From the NCBI GenBank assembly GCA_002401185.1, contig NVSH01000016.1, positions 6,311 to 13,243 on the forward strand: 6,933 nucleotides of DNA. Reading direction: 5' to 3'. Of the stretch, positions 1 to 6,436 are shown piece after piece; positions within the stretch are counted from its first letter, which is position 1; every line of letters begins with the position of its first letter. This DNA comes from Gammaproteobacteria bacterium. GTDB lineage: Bacteria; Pseudomonadota; Gammaproteobacteria; SZUA-229. The notes beneath the pieces were generated by a model, which was not told where the DNA came from, made no database searches, and saw only the letters and a program-made list of their open reading frames with translations. A program made the position numbers and the translations under genes.

Positions 1-692
1 TCTGCAGTGACTTCATCCAGCACTTTTACCAGCTTGCGAATAACCGCCAGGTAAAATTCATAATGGGATGTCTGACGAGAACCACAGGTTTCACCGTCCT
101 CAGCGAAACTGAAGATCAGATCAATATCGGATGAAAAATTAAGCTCGCCACCACCCATTTTGCCCATGGCAAATACCAGTAATGCTTGCTCCTTACCTGA
201 CGTATCACGTGGCATGCCATAAGTTTCTGCGTGCTGTTTTTCCAATGCTTGCAACACAACAGAAACCATCGCTTCTGCTAAATCCGTCAACTCTTGAAAA
301 ATCACTTCAAGGCTGACCAACTCATTCAGGTCACGCCAGGCGATACGTACCATTTCTTGTTGCCTTAAGACACGCAGCGCCTTCATCAACTGAGCTTCAT
401 CCTTACTGGCTGACACGACCTGCTCAACCAACGATTTATAGTCAGAAATACTACGCGTTGTTGCAAAGCCTTCGGTCAGCAAAGCAAAAAACATCACTGG
501 ATAGCGCACACAGGCGCGCGCGACAAAATCACTACACGCCCAGACCTTACCTAACTGAAGTAAGTCTAACGAAGTTTCCGGATAAAGTTTTTTAGCGTCA
601 CACGCAGCAACCCAATCAACCCAATGATTTTCAACCACCGTTTTCAGAGAATGAGGGACCTGGGATAACAGCTCAGCAGGAACTGGACACAT
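1..692 (-). CDS. glnE: Glutamine synthetase adenylyltransferase/deadenylase, N-terminal part (runs off left edge)
   Basis: GlnE is the bifunctional cytoplasmic enzyme that attaches AMP to glutamine synthetase and removes it, under control of PII and glutamine. The 230 codons present cover the start of the N-terminal domain, which in E. coli performs deadenylylation. Residues 176-194 carry the family's nucleotidyltransferase motif (MGKMGGGELNFSSDIDLIF), with the metal-binding aspartates at D189 and D191. The preceding helical region (MVRIAW at 114-119) also matches the E. coli protein in order and spacing. The full protein is usually about 950 residues, so roughly three quarters lies outside the window. 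The ATG at 690-692 is the first possible start: an in-frame TAA lies four codons upstream. No clear Shine-Dalgarno precedes it, only AT-rich sequence. It follows pit on the same strand after 97 bases. Identity is secure. Confidence 0.96.
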   Translation of the reverse strand, partial: MCPVPAELLSQVPHSLKTVVENHWVDWVAACDAKKLYPETSLDLLQLGKVWACSDFVARACVRYPVMFFALLTEGFATTRSISDYKSLVEQVVSASKDEAQLMKALRVLRQQEMVRIAWRDLNELVSLEVIFQELTDLAEAMVSVVLQALEKQHAETYGMPRDTSGKEQALLVFAMGKMGGGELNFSSDIDLIFSFAEDGETCGSRQTSHYEFYLAVIRKLVKVLDEVTA

Positions 693-723
693 ATTAAAAC
701 GTATTTAATTAATTGATAAAGTT

Positions 724-765
724 AATCGATGACGCAGACATCATGACAAGTCCACACCATCGATT
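724..765. repeat. 8-bp inverted repeat in the pit-glnE gap
   Basis: AATCGATG at 724-731 is exactly complementary to CATCGATT at 758-765, with 26 bases between. Each arm contains the self-complementary ATCGAT, so this can also be read as two copies of a palindrome 34 bases apart. On the minus strand no T-run follows, so it does not look like an intrinsic terminator for pit. It could be an operator or mRNA structure affecting glnE, but that is inference, and chance is possible in AT-rich sequence. Confidence 0.5.
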
Positions 766-789
766 TAACGCTTATAGTAATTAAACGAA

Positions 790-2055
790 TTAACTAAAGA
801 TACCTTTTAAGGTAAAGAAGAACAGTATAGATAAAAGAGCACCAGCGGGTAGCGTTACGATCCATGACATAAAGATATTACGAATCACGGTCAAATTAAG
901 TGCCGCCATGCCGCGAGCAAGGCCAACACCCAAGATGGCACCAACCAATGTGTGCGTAGTTGAAATAGGCAACCCTGTGCCAGACGCTAACACCACCGTT
1001 GTCGCTGCAGCAAGCGTAGCTGCAAACCCGCGACTAGGTGTAAGTTCTGTAATCTGGCTACCTACGGTCTCGATGACTTTTTTGCCGTAGGTGACCAATC
1101 CGATAACGATACCTACGCCACCTAAAGCCAATACCCACAATGGCAATGCAGATTGTGATGCAACCTCACCGCCGCTCTGCACAATACTAACAACAGCAGC
1201 AACCGGCCCAATAGCATTGGCAACATCATTTGATCCATGTGCAAATGCCATCGCACACGCAGTAACAATCATTAATACACCAAAAACACGCTCAACATTG
1301 GTGAAATGGAAATCTTTATCGGCTTCAGGATCATGCTTGATGGTATTAATATATAACCGACCCAAAACCATGATAACCAAACCAATCAATACCGCGTAGC
1401 CATATTGCTCTAGCGTAGACAACTCCAAACCGACATGTTTTAAGCCTTTAACCAGGGTAACCAATGAAATGATAAAGCCAACAAGAAACATATAATAAGG
1501 GACATATCGCTTAGCGTTATCAAATGGATGCTCGGTATTCAAAATCAACGTCAATACACTACGGAACAGCATAAAAGCAATAAAACCAGCAAGCACGGGA
1601 GACACCACCCAACTAGCAACGATAAAGCCCACTTTATCCCAGTGTACGGCTTCCATGCCAACACCCACCATCGCGAAACCGACAATGGCGCCAACAATCG
1701 AATGCGTCGTGGATACCGGCCAACCGTTTCTGGAAGCGATTAACAACCAAACACCTGCCGCCAACAATGACGCGAGCATGCCATAGAGCAATAATTCTGG
1801 ATTCGCCGATAACAGATCAGCGTCAACAATACCTTTACGGATGGTTTTCGTTACTTGGCCACCCGCTAAAACAGCACCAGAAAACTCAAAAATAGCAGCA
1901 ATAATAACCGCTTGTTTAATGGTTAAAGCTTTTGACCCCACTGACGTCGCCATCGCATTAGCAACATCATTAGCACCGATACCCCAGGCCATGAACAGAC
2001 CAAAAACCGCCGCAAGAATAAGAAAAACCGTACCATACTGAGCAATAATATCCAC
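790..2055 (-). CDS. pit: PiT-family inorganic phosphate transporter
   Basis: A 421-residue inner-membrane protein of the PiT family (PF01384), which imports inorganic phosphate, in bacteria usually as a metal-phosphate complex driven by the proton gradient. The family's internal duplication is plain. GANDVANA (27-34) and PVSTTHSIVGAIVG (113-126) in the first half are mirrored by GSNDVANAIGP (274-284) and PISTTHTLVGAILG (363-376) in the second. About 10-12 hydrophobic segments are visible, for example 8-25, 47-65, 88-107, 117-135, 143-165, 187-203, 217-236, 256-275, 305-322 and 396-416, with a charged loop around 236-255. The start is GTG at 2053-2055, supported by a Shine-Dalgarno AGGGGA five bases upstream. 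It sits 9 bases after the DUF47 gene, the usual partner of such transporters. The sequence does not decide between phosphate and sulfate (CysP-like) transport, but the DUF47 partner favours phosphate. Confidence 0.95.
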   Translation of the reverse strand: MDIIAQYGTVFLILAAVFGLFMAWGIGANDVANAMATSVGSKALTIKQAVIIAAIFEFSGAVLAGGQVTKTIRKGIVDADLLSANPELLLYGMLASLLAAGVWLLIASRNGWPVSTTHSIVGAIVGFAMVGVGMEAVHWDKVGFIVASWVVSPVLAGFIAFMLFRSVLTLILNTEHPFDNAKRYVPYYMFLVGFIISLVTLVKGLKHVGLELSTLEQYGYAVLIGLVIMVLGRLYINTIKHDPEADKDFHFTNVERVFGVLMIVTACAMAFAHGSNDVANAIGPVAAVVSIVQSGGEVASQSALPLWVLALGGVGIVIGLVTYGKKVIETVGSQITELTPSRGFAATLAAATTVVLASGTGLPISTTHTLVGAILGVGLARGMAALNLTVIRNIFMSWIVTLPAGALLSILFFFTLKGIFS

Positions 2056-2060
2056 AATAT

Positions 2061-2066
2061 TCCCCT
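2061..2066 (-). promoter_or_regulatory. Ribosome binding site of pit, overlapping the upstream stop codon
   Basis: The minus strand reads AGGGGA, five bases before the GTG start of pit. It overlaps the TAG stop of the DUF47 gene (2065-2067). This fixes the GTG start and suggests that pit is translationally coupled to the upstream gene, so the two proteins would be made together. Confidence 0.7.
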
Positions 2067-2745
2067 ATTTAGCCAACATCAGCAGTAATCGACCGCCCAC
2101 TCCCTGGGATTTGTCAGCTATTTCACCGGTTCCTTCGATGATCTTATATAAAAACATAACTTCGATTGGCGGCAGATCTTTTTCGATTTTAAAAATTTTA
2201 TGGCGAATGGAAGCTTGTAAGTTATCCGTTTCACTTTCGATGGTATCTAACTTAGTAATCATGTCAGTGACGATACGAACTTCCTGACCGCTGAAAGCCG
2301 TTTCTACTAATTCATCAAGCTCGTTAATAGCTTTTCTAGCCTGTTTACAGGCGTCAACGCAACGTGAGACAAATCGAATGTAATCTTCATGAACAACCTC
2401 TGGCAAGGTCATGTGACGCCCGACGATGGTTCCAGCGATATCCTTGGCCTGATTTGCAATTCGATCCTGCATTAGCAGCACTTCGAGCAAATCCTGACGT
2501 GAAACAGGCATGAATAAACCTTTTGGCAAGTTTAAGCGCAGTTTTTTCTTCAAGACATCCGCATCTTGTTCAAGCTCAGAAATAATCTTCTGGATTTTTT
2601 CAACCTCATCCCAATCTTCATTGATTACAGCATTGAAAAGCGGAATTAACTCAGATGCACAGGCATAAACTTTTGTCATGTGTGCTTGCAGCGGACTAAC
2701 TGGCGAACTGCCAAAAATCCCACCCATATAACCACCTCTGGCCAT
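2065..2745 (-). CDS. DUF47 / PhoU-like Pit accessory protein (TIGR00153 type)
   Basis: A 226-residue, almost wholly helical soluble protein of the PhoU-related DUF47 family (PF01865), commonly encoded beside PiT transporters and thought to modulate their activity. The N-terminal GIFGSSPVSPLQAHM (9-23) matches the family's typical opening. PhoU-type ExxxD metal-site motifs occur in both halves (E57-D61 and E170-D174), consistent with two three-helix bundles. The C-terminal segment EIADKSQGVGGRLLLML (208-224) is also typical. Length equals the family norm. The ATG at 2745 has GGTGGAG seven bases upstream; an alternative ATG at 2727 (giving 220 residues) also has a good site, GAGGT, six bases upstream. 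I prefer the longer form because it lines up with relatives such as those starting MPVNT. It is first in the operon with pit and divergent from argE. Direct proof of a regulatory role is not in the sequence. Confidence 0.92.
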   Translation of the reverse strand: MARGGYMGGIFGSSPVSPLQAHMTKVYACASELIPLFNAVINEDWDEVEKIQKIISELEQDADVLKKKLRLNLPKGLFMPVSRQDLLEVLLMQDRIANQAKDIAGTIVGRHMTLPEVVHEDYIRFVSRCVDACKQARKAINELDELVETAFSGQEVRIVTDMITKLDTIESETDNLQASIRHKIFKIEKDLPPIEVMFLYKIIEGTGEIADKSQGVGGRLLLMLAK

Positions 2746-2752
2746 CTTCTTT

Positions 2753-2759
2753 CTCCACC
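2753..2759 (-). promoter_or_regulatory. Ribosome binding site of the DUF47 gene
   Basis: The minus strand reads GGTGGAG with a 7-base spacer to the ATG at 2743-2745. A second site (GAGGT, 2734-2738) sits in front of an internal in-frame ATG at 2725-2727, so two initiation points six codons apart are possible. Confidence 0.55.
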
Positions 2760-2805
2760 GGCACTATTGCTCGGAATTTAAAGGCTTATTGCTTGAATTT
2801 TGCGC

Positions 2806-2811
2806 ATTGTA
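2806..2811 (-). promoter_or_regulatory. Candidate -10 element of the DUF47-pit operon
   Basis: The minus strand reads TACAAT, five of six matches to the sigma70 -10 consensus, about 60 bases before the DUF47 start codon. No convincing -35 hexamer lies at the right distance; the corresponding place is the T-run of the A/T palindrome, which could act as an UP-like element. I found no good PhoB box. This is a weak prediction from one hexamer. Confidence 0.25.
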
Positions 2812-2824
2812 ATCATTTCGTAAC

Positions 2825-2843
2825 AAAAAAAAAGCTTTTTTTT
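2825..2843. repeat. A-tract/T-tract palindrome in the divergent promoter region
   Basis: Nine A, then GC, then eight T, giving the perfect 18-bp palindrome A8-GC-T8 at 2826-2843. It lies in the 131-base region between the divergent DUF47-pit operon and argE. Such tracts bend or stiffen DNA and often lie near promoters, where they can act as UP-like elements or nucleoid-protein sites. The stem is nearly all A-T, so it is not a normal terminator. Confidence 0.6.
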
Positions 2844-2876
2844 GCTTTATTTTTAAAATAGTTTTAACGTATTGAT

Positions 2877-4052
2877 ATGCCGAACAATAAACTTAAAAAT
2901 ATCCCACCGCTACCCAGCTTAATTAACCAACTCCTGAGTACACCGTCGATCAGCTGCACATCTGTCGATATCGACCAGGGCAACAAACCAGTCATCGACC
3001 TATTGGCCAACTGGTTTGAATCCATTGGCTTTCGCTGCGAGATACAAGCCTTAGAACACGATAAAAACAAAGCAAACTTAATCGCGACTCTAGGCCAGGG
3101 AAACAATGGTCTGGTTTTAGCCGGACACACCGATACCGTACCCATCGATGAAGACCTCTGGCAGGTCGACCCTTTTAAAGTCACCGAAAAAGACAACCGT
3201 TTCTATGGCCTAGGTAGCTGCGACATGAAATCATTTTTTGCCGTGATTATTGAAGCACTAAAAACCATCGACCTGGATAAAATCAAGCAACCCTTAATTA
3301 TCTTAGCAACAGCCGATGAAGAGACCAGCATGTCTGGCGCAAAAGCTATTGCAAGAGACGCTAAACAATTAGGCCTAAACAATGCCCGTTACGCTGTCAT
3401 CGGCGAACCGACGAATATGCGACCCATCCGTATGCATAAAGGCATGTTGATGGAAGCGATACAACTGACGGGGCAGGCAGGCCATTCCAGCGACCCTGCG
3501 TTAGGCAATAACGCACTGGAAGCTATGATAAAAGTGATGAACGAACTACTACGTTGGCGAGAAGAGTTGCAGAGCCAATACCACAACCCATTATTTGAAA
3601 TACCGGTACCAACGATGAACTTTGGCCATATTCATGGCGGCGACAACCCAAACCGCATATGCGGCAGCTGCGAACTACAGATCGATATTCGCCCCTTACC
3701 CGGAATGAAACTGGCTGATCTACGTACCGAAATGCAACGACGACTCAAAAAAGTTTTGCAAAACACAGGCATACAACTTAAAACCATTCCACTGTCCGAC
3801 GGCTTCGACGCCATGTACACCGATAAAAATTCTGAGATAGTCCGCCTCGCAGAGAAATTAACAGGTGCCGACTCTGAGATTGTCGCCTTTGGTACCGAAG
3901 CACCTTATTACAACAGTATCGGACTCGAGACGATTGTCATGGGTCCAGGCAGCATCCAACAGGCGCACCAACCGAATGAGTATATCGAAACAAAAGTGTT
4001 AAATCCTGCGGTTGATATCATTCGGCAATTAATCAGGCATTATTGTTTCTAG
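2877..4052 (+). CDS. argE: Acetylornithine deacetylase
   Basis: ArgE removes the acetyl group from N2-acetyl-L-ornithine, giving ornithine and acetate in the linear arginine pathway (EC 3.5.1.16). It is a cytoplasmic metalloenzyme of the M20 peptidase family, usually a dimer. The 391 residues align end to end with E. coli ArgE from memory. Expected metal and catalytic residues are present: H84 and D86 in AGHTDTVP, D116 in GLGSCDMK, the pair E148-E149 in ATADEETSM, E177 in IGEPTN, and H364 in GSIQQAHQP. The dimerisation-domain signature HIHGGDNPNRIC (251-262) is also present. One small departure is DMKS where E. coli has DMKG. The ATG at 2877 is the first in-frame start after a TAA at 2865-2867; no clear Shine-Dalgarno precedes it. 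It is divergent from the phosphate operon and followed by a small hypothetical gene. Succinyl-diaminopimelate desuccinylase is the main alternative and fits less well. Confidence 0.95.
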   Translation: MPNNKLKNIPPLPSLINQLLSTPSISCTSVDIDQGNKPVIDLLANWFESIGFRCEIQALEHDKNKANLIATLGQGNNGLVLAGHTDTVPIDEDLWQVDPFKVTEKDNRFYGLGSCDMKSFFAVIIEALKTIDLDKIKQPLIILATADEETSMSGAKAIARDAKQLGLNNARYAVIGEPTNMRPIRMHKGMLMEAIQLTGQAGHSSDPALGNNALEAMIKVMNELLRWREELQSQYHNPLFEIPVPTMNFGHIHGGDNPNRICGSCELQIDIRPLPGMKLADLRTEMQRRLKKVLQNTGIQLKTIPLSDGFDAMYTDKNSEIVRLAEKLTGADSEIVAFGTEAPYYNSIGLETIVMGPGSIQQAHQPNEYIETKVLNPAVDIIRQLIRHYCF

Positions 4053-4067
4053 AGAGATCTCTAATTA

Positions 4068-4088
4068 TCTGGTATCGAATAAACCAGA
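4068..4088 (+). repeat. Short hairpin just after argE
   Basis: TCTGGT (4068-4073) pairs with ACCAGA (4083-4088) across a 9-base loop. It begins 15 bases after the argE stop and follows the 10-bp palindrome AGAGATCTCT (4053-4062). No T-run follows, so it is not a classical terminator. It lies in a leader if the next gene starts at 4196, or inside that gene if it starts earlier. It may stabilise the argE mRNA 3' end; this is a guess. Confidence 0.3.
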
Positions 4089-4195
4089 CTCGCCAGATTA
4101 AAGCTTTCGATTCAATGGCCGATGCAGTGGTTACCTCAAAAGTAGGCTGTGACTTCTACTTGCGCGGACAATCAATCACTGAACAGGTAACAACC

Positions 4196-4534
4196 ATGGC
4201 CGAAAATGCAATCAACATTACTGAAGACGATGCGCAAGTTCGCAGGCTGTTTCAGGAAATCGAACACGAAATAAAAATGATAAACCGAGAAAAAATCAGC
4301 GGCATTACCGGTACAGTTTCCAGAAAAGCATTTATAGATGTCGCCAGCACCACAGCAAAACTGCGTGCGTGCTACCTTGCCAAAGTGATAGAACTCGAAT
4401 CAAGCGATGATCTTAAACCCAGCGAAATTTCCACCTTACGCGGCACTCGACTGATGTATGAAGAAGCACTCGAAGGTTTCAGCGCACTGCAACACGCCTT
4501 AAAAAGAGGCTATTTTGATTTAACAGACAATTGA
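4196..4534 (+). CDS. Small acidic helical protein of unknown function, downstream of argE
   Basis: I do not recognise this protein. From the ATG at 4196 it has 112 residues, no signal peptide and no membrane segment. It looks helical and acidic with heptad-like charged stretches (for example LFQEIEHEIKMINREK near the N-terminus and RLMYEEALEGFSALQHALKR near the C-terminus). The start is uncertain: the frame is open back to a TTG at 4043 that would overlap argE by 10 bases, and an ATG at 4115 would give 139 residues. I prefer 4196 because CAGGT lies about eight bases upstream and the protein-like character begins there; the upstream residues look less conserved in style. It is on the same strand as argE and may share its transcript. 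Pseudomonas aeruginosa, as I recall, also has a small hypothetical gene after argE, but I cannot confirm homology. Confidence 0.7.
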   Translation: MAENAINITEDDAQVRRLFQEIEHEIKMINREKISGITGTVSRKAFIDVASTTAKLRACYLAKVIELESSDDLKPSEISTLRGTRLMYEEALEGFSALQHALKRGYFDLTDN

Positions 4535-4550
4535 TACTTAGAGTATTGGA

Positions 4551-4574
4551 CGATCGATTACTGGATCGGTTTTT
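4551..4574 (+). terminator. Probable intrinsic terminator of the argE transcript
   Basis: CGATC (4551-4555) and GATCG (4564-4568) form a 5-bp stem with an 8-base loop, followed by one G and five T (4570-4574). It begins 16 bases after the stop codon of the small gene and lies in the 108-base gap between two convergent genes. The stem is short, so efficiency may be modest. I see no matching terminator for the opposing minus-strand gene in this gap. Confidence 0.45.
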
Positions 4575-4642
4575 AGACTAACCAGACAACTTAATGTGAT
4601 GCTGTTCGATGTATTTCATTATTTTTTATCTAAAAACCTGGG

Positions 4643-6352
4643 TTACACTTTTTTTTCAAATGCAGGGTCCTGATCGATTATCTGTTTAATACGATATTTT
4701 CTAAAAAGCAACAATAACGTTATCAACATAACCAAAAACACAACTAAACCTATTTTCCCGTAAGCGCTGATTGTCTCCATTTTTTCCATTTTATTACGTA
4801 TTTGATTAATTTCATTCTGAAAACGCTCATCACCAAAAATGCCAAGATCATTTCCATCCAAATCGACGCGACGTATAAAACCTTGCATTATCTCAGCAAT
4901 CAAAACATCTGATTTACGAGGCAATATCATAACGGGGTCGGTATTTTCATCAAACGGTATAAGCTCAGATTTCAGGTTTAATTTATCTTCAAACTGAATA
5001 ATATCGCCAGAAGAAAGATTATCTCCACCATTAATCACCCATAGATGATTATCAACATGCGCTAAAACATAAGGCCATACACGCCCTTGTCGTGAATATT
5101 CATAGATAATCGCCCTGTCTCCATTAGACTTAGAACGCTCTCTTGCAAAAAAGGCAAGATACTGGGATGGCTCAGGCATAGGGCAGTCAACATCACTTCT
5201 TCCTTGCTTAACAGTCAACCATTTATCTGCCAATAGATAATTTTCTGATAAAATATCCCACACCACTATTTCATGATAATTTGTATTTGCTACAAATAGT
5301 TTGTTATTTATAATTAGAGGGTCATTTGGAAAACACAGACCATCACCCCTGTTAGCTATTTCTGCTAATAATTCACCTTCAGTTGAAATAACAACCAATC
5401 GATGTTGAGCAGTATCTGCGACAAAAATACGATTACTCTGCTTATCAACTGCGAATTTAAAAGAACGCGTAAACATGCCCGGTGGCGATTTTGGCAAAGC
5501 CTGGCAGATCCTCTTTTGCATATCACATTTTTTTATTAAACCTTCGCCACCATCACCGATTAACCACTCTTCATTCTTAAAATATTCAATTTCGCTAATG
5601 CCACCATTAAAGCCCAGTTCGGAAAAAGCAATCGTCTGCTTTAGGGCGCCCTCATTATCAAGAAAGTAAATATTATGTTGGCTTGCTGCAATAATGCTGC
5701 CATCGTTAGATTCAGCGAGAAACATTGGCAAAGACGAGCTATTGCTTTGCCAACCAGACCAAAACGTTATTGCCAACAATATAACAAGAAAGATTACAGC
5801 TGCATAAACAAAAGGATGCTTTGATTTCTTTTTAGTACCAGTGATGGCATCAGGTTCAATAGTGGTTACAAGCAACCTATAAAGCTCAGTTGTAGCTTTA
5901 GTATCTGACGAGCCCGACCAGCTACGTCTATAAAAAAAGCGACTATGATTATGACTATGAACTCTAACCAACGAGGGCAGCACACTTCCATAGCCAGAAT
6001 TATCAACCAGCTTGATTTGAGCCTCGCCTCGTCCAAAGATATCGTGAATATACGCACCGGAGCTAGTTGCTTGAAAAAAATCGATACTCCCCTGGTCTTC
6101 AAATACCAGTAAAGCAACTTTCGCATCACGAGGCCGAAGCTTACCGTCGGCCACATCGTCCTGTGAGTAAAATGTTACAAACTCTGTCCTTCTGTCTTTA
6201 ATTCGAGACTTAAGTGCTTTCTTTAATTTTCTAATCCTCCTTTTTAACATCACGGGCACACTGAATATAACCACGAATAATACTAACAATATAATAAATG
6301 ACACTATTACGGGAAAAGCGACATAGTTAAATAAATTAAGTATAGATTGCAT
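4643..6352 (-). CDS. Membrane-anchored NHL-like beta-propeller protein, function unknown
   Basis: A 569-residue protein that I cannot assign to a named family. Three strongly hydrophobic segments are visible at about 11-36, 181-201 and 534-550. Basic residues follow the first (KRRIRKLKKALKSR, 37-50), precede the second (KKKSKH, 174-179) and follow the third (RKYRIK), so the positive-inside rule puts 37-180 and the C-terminus in the cytoplasm and 202-533 in the periplasm. The periplasmic part resembles an NHL-type beta-propeller: RIFVADTAQHRLVVISTEG (308-326) and KLFVANTNYHEIVVWD (351-366) are clear strands, with weaker ones near 217-240, 253-283, 430-455 and 472-505. A short charged helix, perhaps a coiled coil (510-527), leads into the last membrane segment. 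All four cysteines (276, 283, 340, 390) fall in the periplasmic part. The ATG at 6352 is the first start after an in-frame TAG; Shine-Dalgarno is poor. The gene stands alone and has patches of unusually low GC, for example 6241-6300. Confidence 0.85.
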   Translation of the reverse strand: MQSILNLFNYVAFPVIVSFIILLVLFVVIFSVPVMLKRRIRKLKKALKSRIKDRRTEFVTFYSQDDVADGKLRPRDAKVALLVFEDQGSIDFFQATSSGAYIHDIFGRGEAQIKLVDNSGYGSVLPSLVRVHSHNHSRFFYRRSWSGSSDTKATTELYRLLVTTIEPDAITGTKKKSKHPFVYAAVIFLVILLAITFWSGWQSNSSSLPMFLAESNDGSIIAASQHNIYFLDNEGALKQTIAFSELGFNGGISEIEYFKNEEWLIGDGGEGLIKKCDMQKRICQALPKSPPGMFTRSFKFAVDKQSNRIFVADTAQHRLVVISTEGELLAEIANRGDGLCFPNDPLIINNKLFVANTNYHEIVVWDILSENYLLADKWLTVKQGRSDVDCPMPEPSQYLAFFARERSKSNGDRAIIYEYSRQGRVWPYVLAHVDNHLWVINGGDNLSSGDIIQFEDKLNLKSELIPFDENTDPVMILPRKSDVLIAEIMQGFIRRVDLDGNDLGIFGDERFQNEINQIRNKMEKMETISAYGKIGLVVFLVMLITLLLLFRKYRIKQIIDQDPAFEKKV

Positions 6353-6405
6353 GTAAAGGGAATAGCCTAGGATACGACAATGATAAAGACGATAGAACTA
6401 TTAAT

Positions 6406-6429
6406 TAGAATCAGCTAAGTAGAATCAGC
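6406..6429. repeat. Direct repeat TAGAATCAGC, two copies
   Basis: TAGAATCAGC occurs at 6406-6415 and again at 6420-6429, a 14-base period. It lies at or just after the transcription start expected from the promoter at 6437-6465, in the leader of the propeller gene. Tandem sites of this kind can be operators, but no known regulator is suggested by the sequence. Confidence 0.5.
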
Positions 6430-6436
6430 ACAAACG

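Noticed and set aside
721..749. Possible glnE promoter with TTGTCA as -35
   Set aside because: The hexamers at 17 or 18 bases spacing match the -10 consensus at only three of six positions.
908..2041. Several plus-strand open frames opposite pit
   Set aside because: They are antisense shadows of a clear PiT transporter, rich in low-complexity Ala/Thr/Pro and without recognisable domains.
2794..2811. Possible ArgR box near TGAATTTTGCGCATTG upstream of argE
   Set aside because: Only the left half resembles the ARG box consensus; the right half does not match.
2807..2828. Possible PhoB box (TTGTAATCATT then TCGTAACAAAA)
   Set aside because: Each 11-base half matches about 7 of 11 consensus positions and lacks TGTCA; it also points toward argE rather than the phosphate operon.
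2964..2975. 12-bp palindrome GTCGATATCGAC inside argE
   Set aside because: It lies within coding sequence for conserved-style residues and is explained by codon choice; one such palindrome in several kilobases is unremarkable.
2864..3196. Minus-strand open frame of 110 codons opposite the argE start
   Set aside because: It lies opposite well-conserved argE codons, has no family signature and no separate regulatory signals; it is a shadow frame.
4575..4642. Terminator for the propeller gene on the minus strand
   Set aside because: Only A-T pairing (TTTTTA with TAAAAA) is available and no G-C stem followed by a T-run is visible in this gap.
5475..6156. Overlapping open frames inside the propeller gene (plus 5475-5669, minus 5866-6156)
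   Set aside because: Short, without family features, and wholly inside a longer coherent coding frame.
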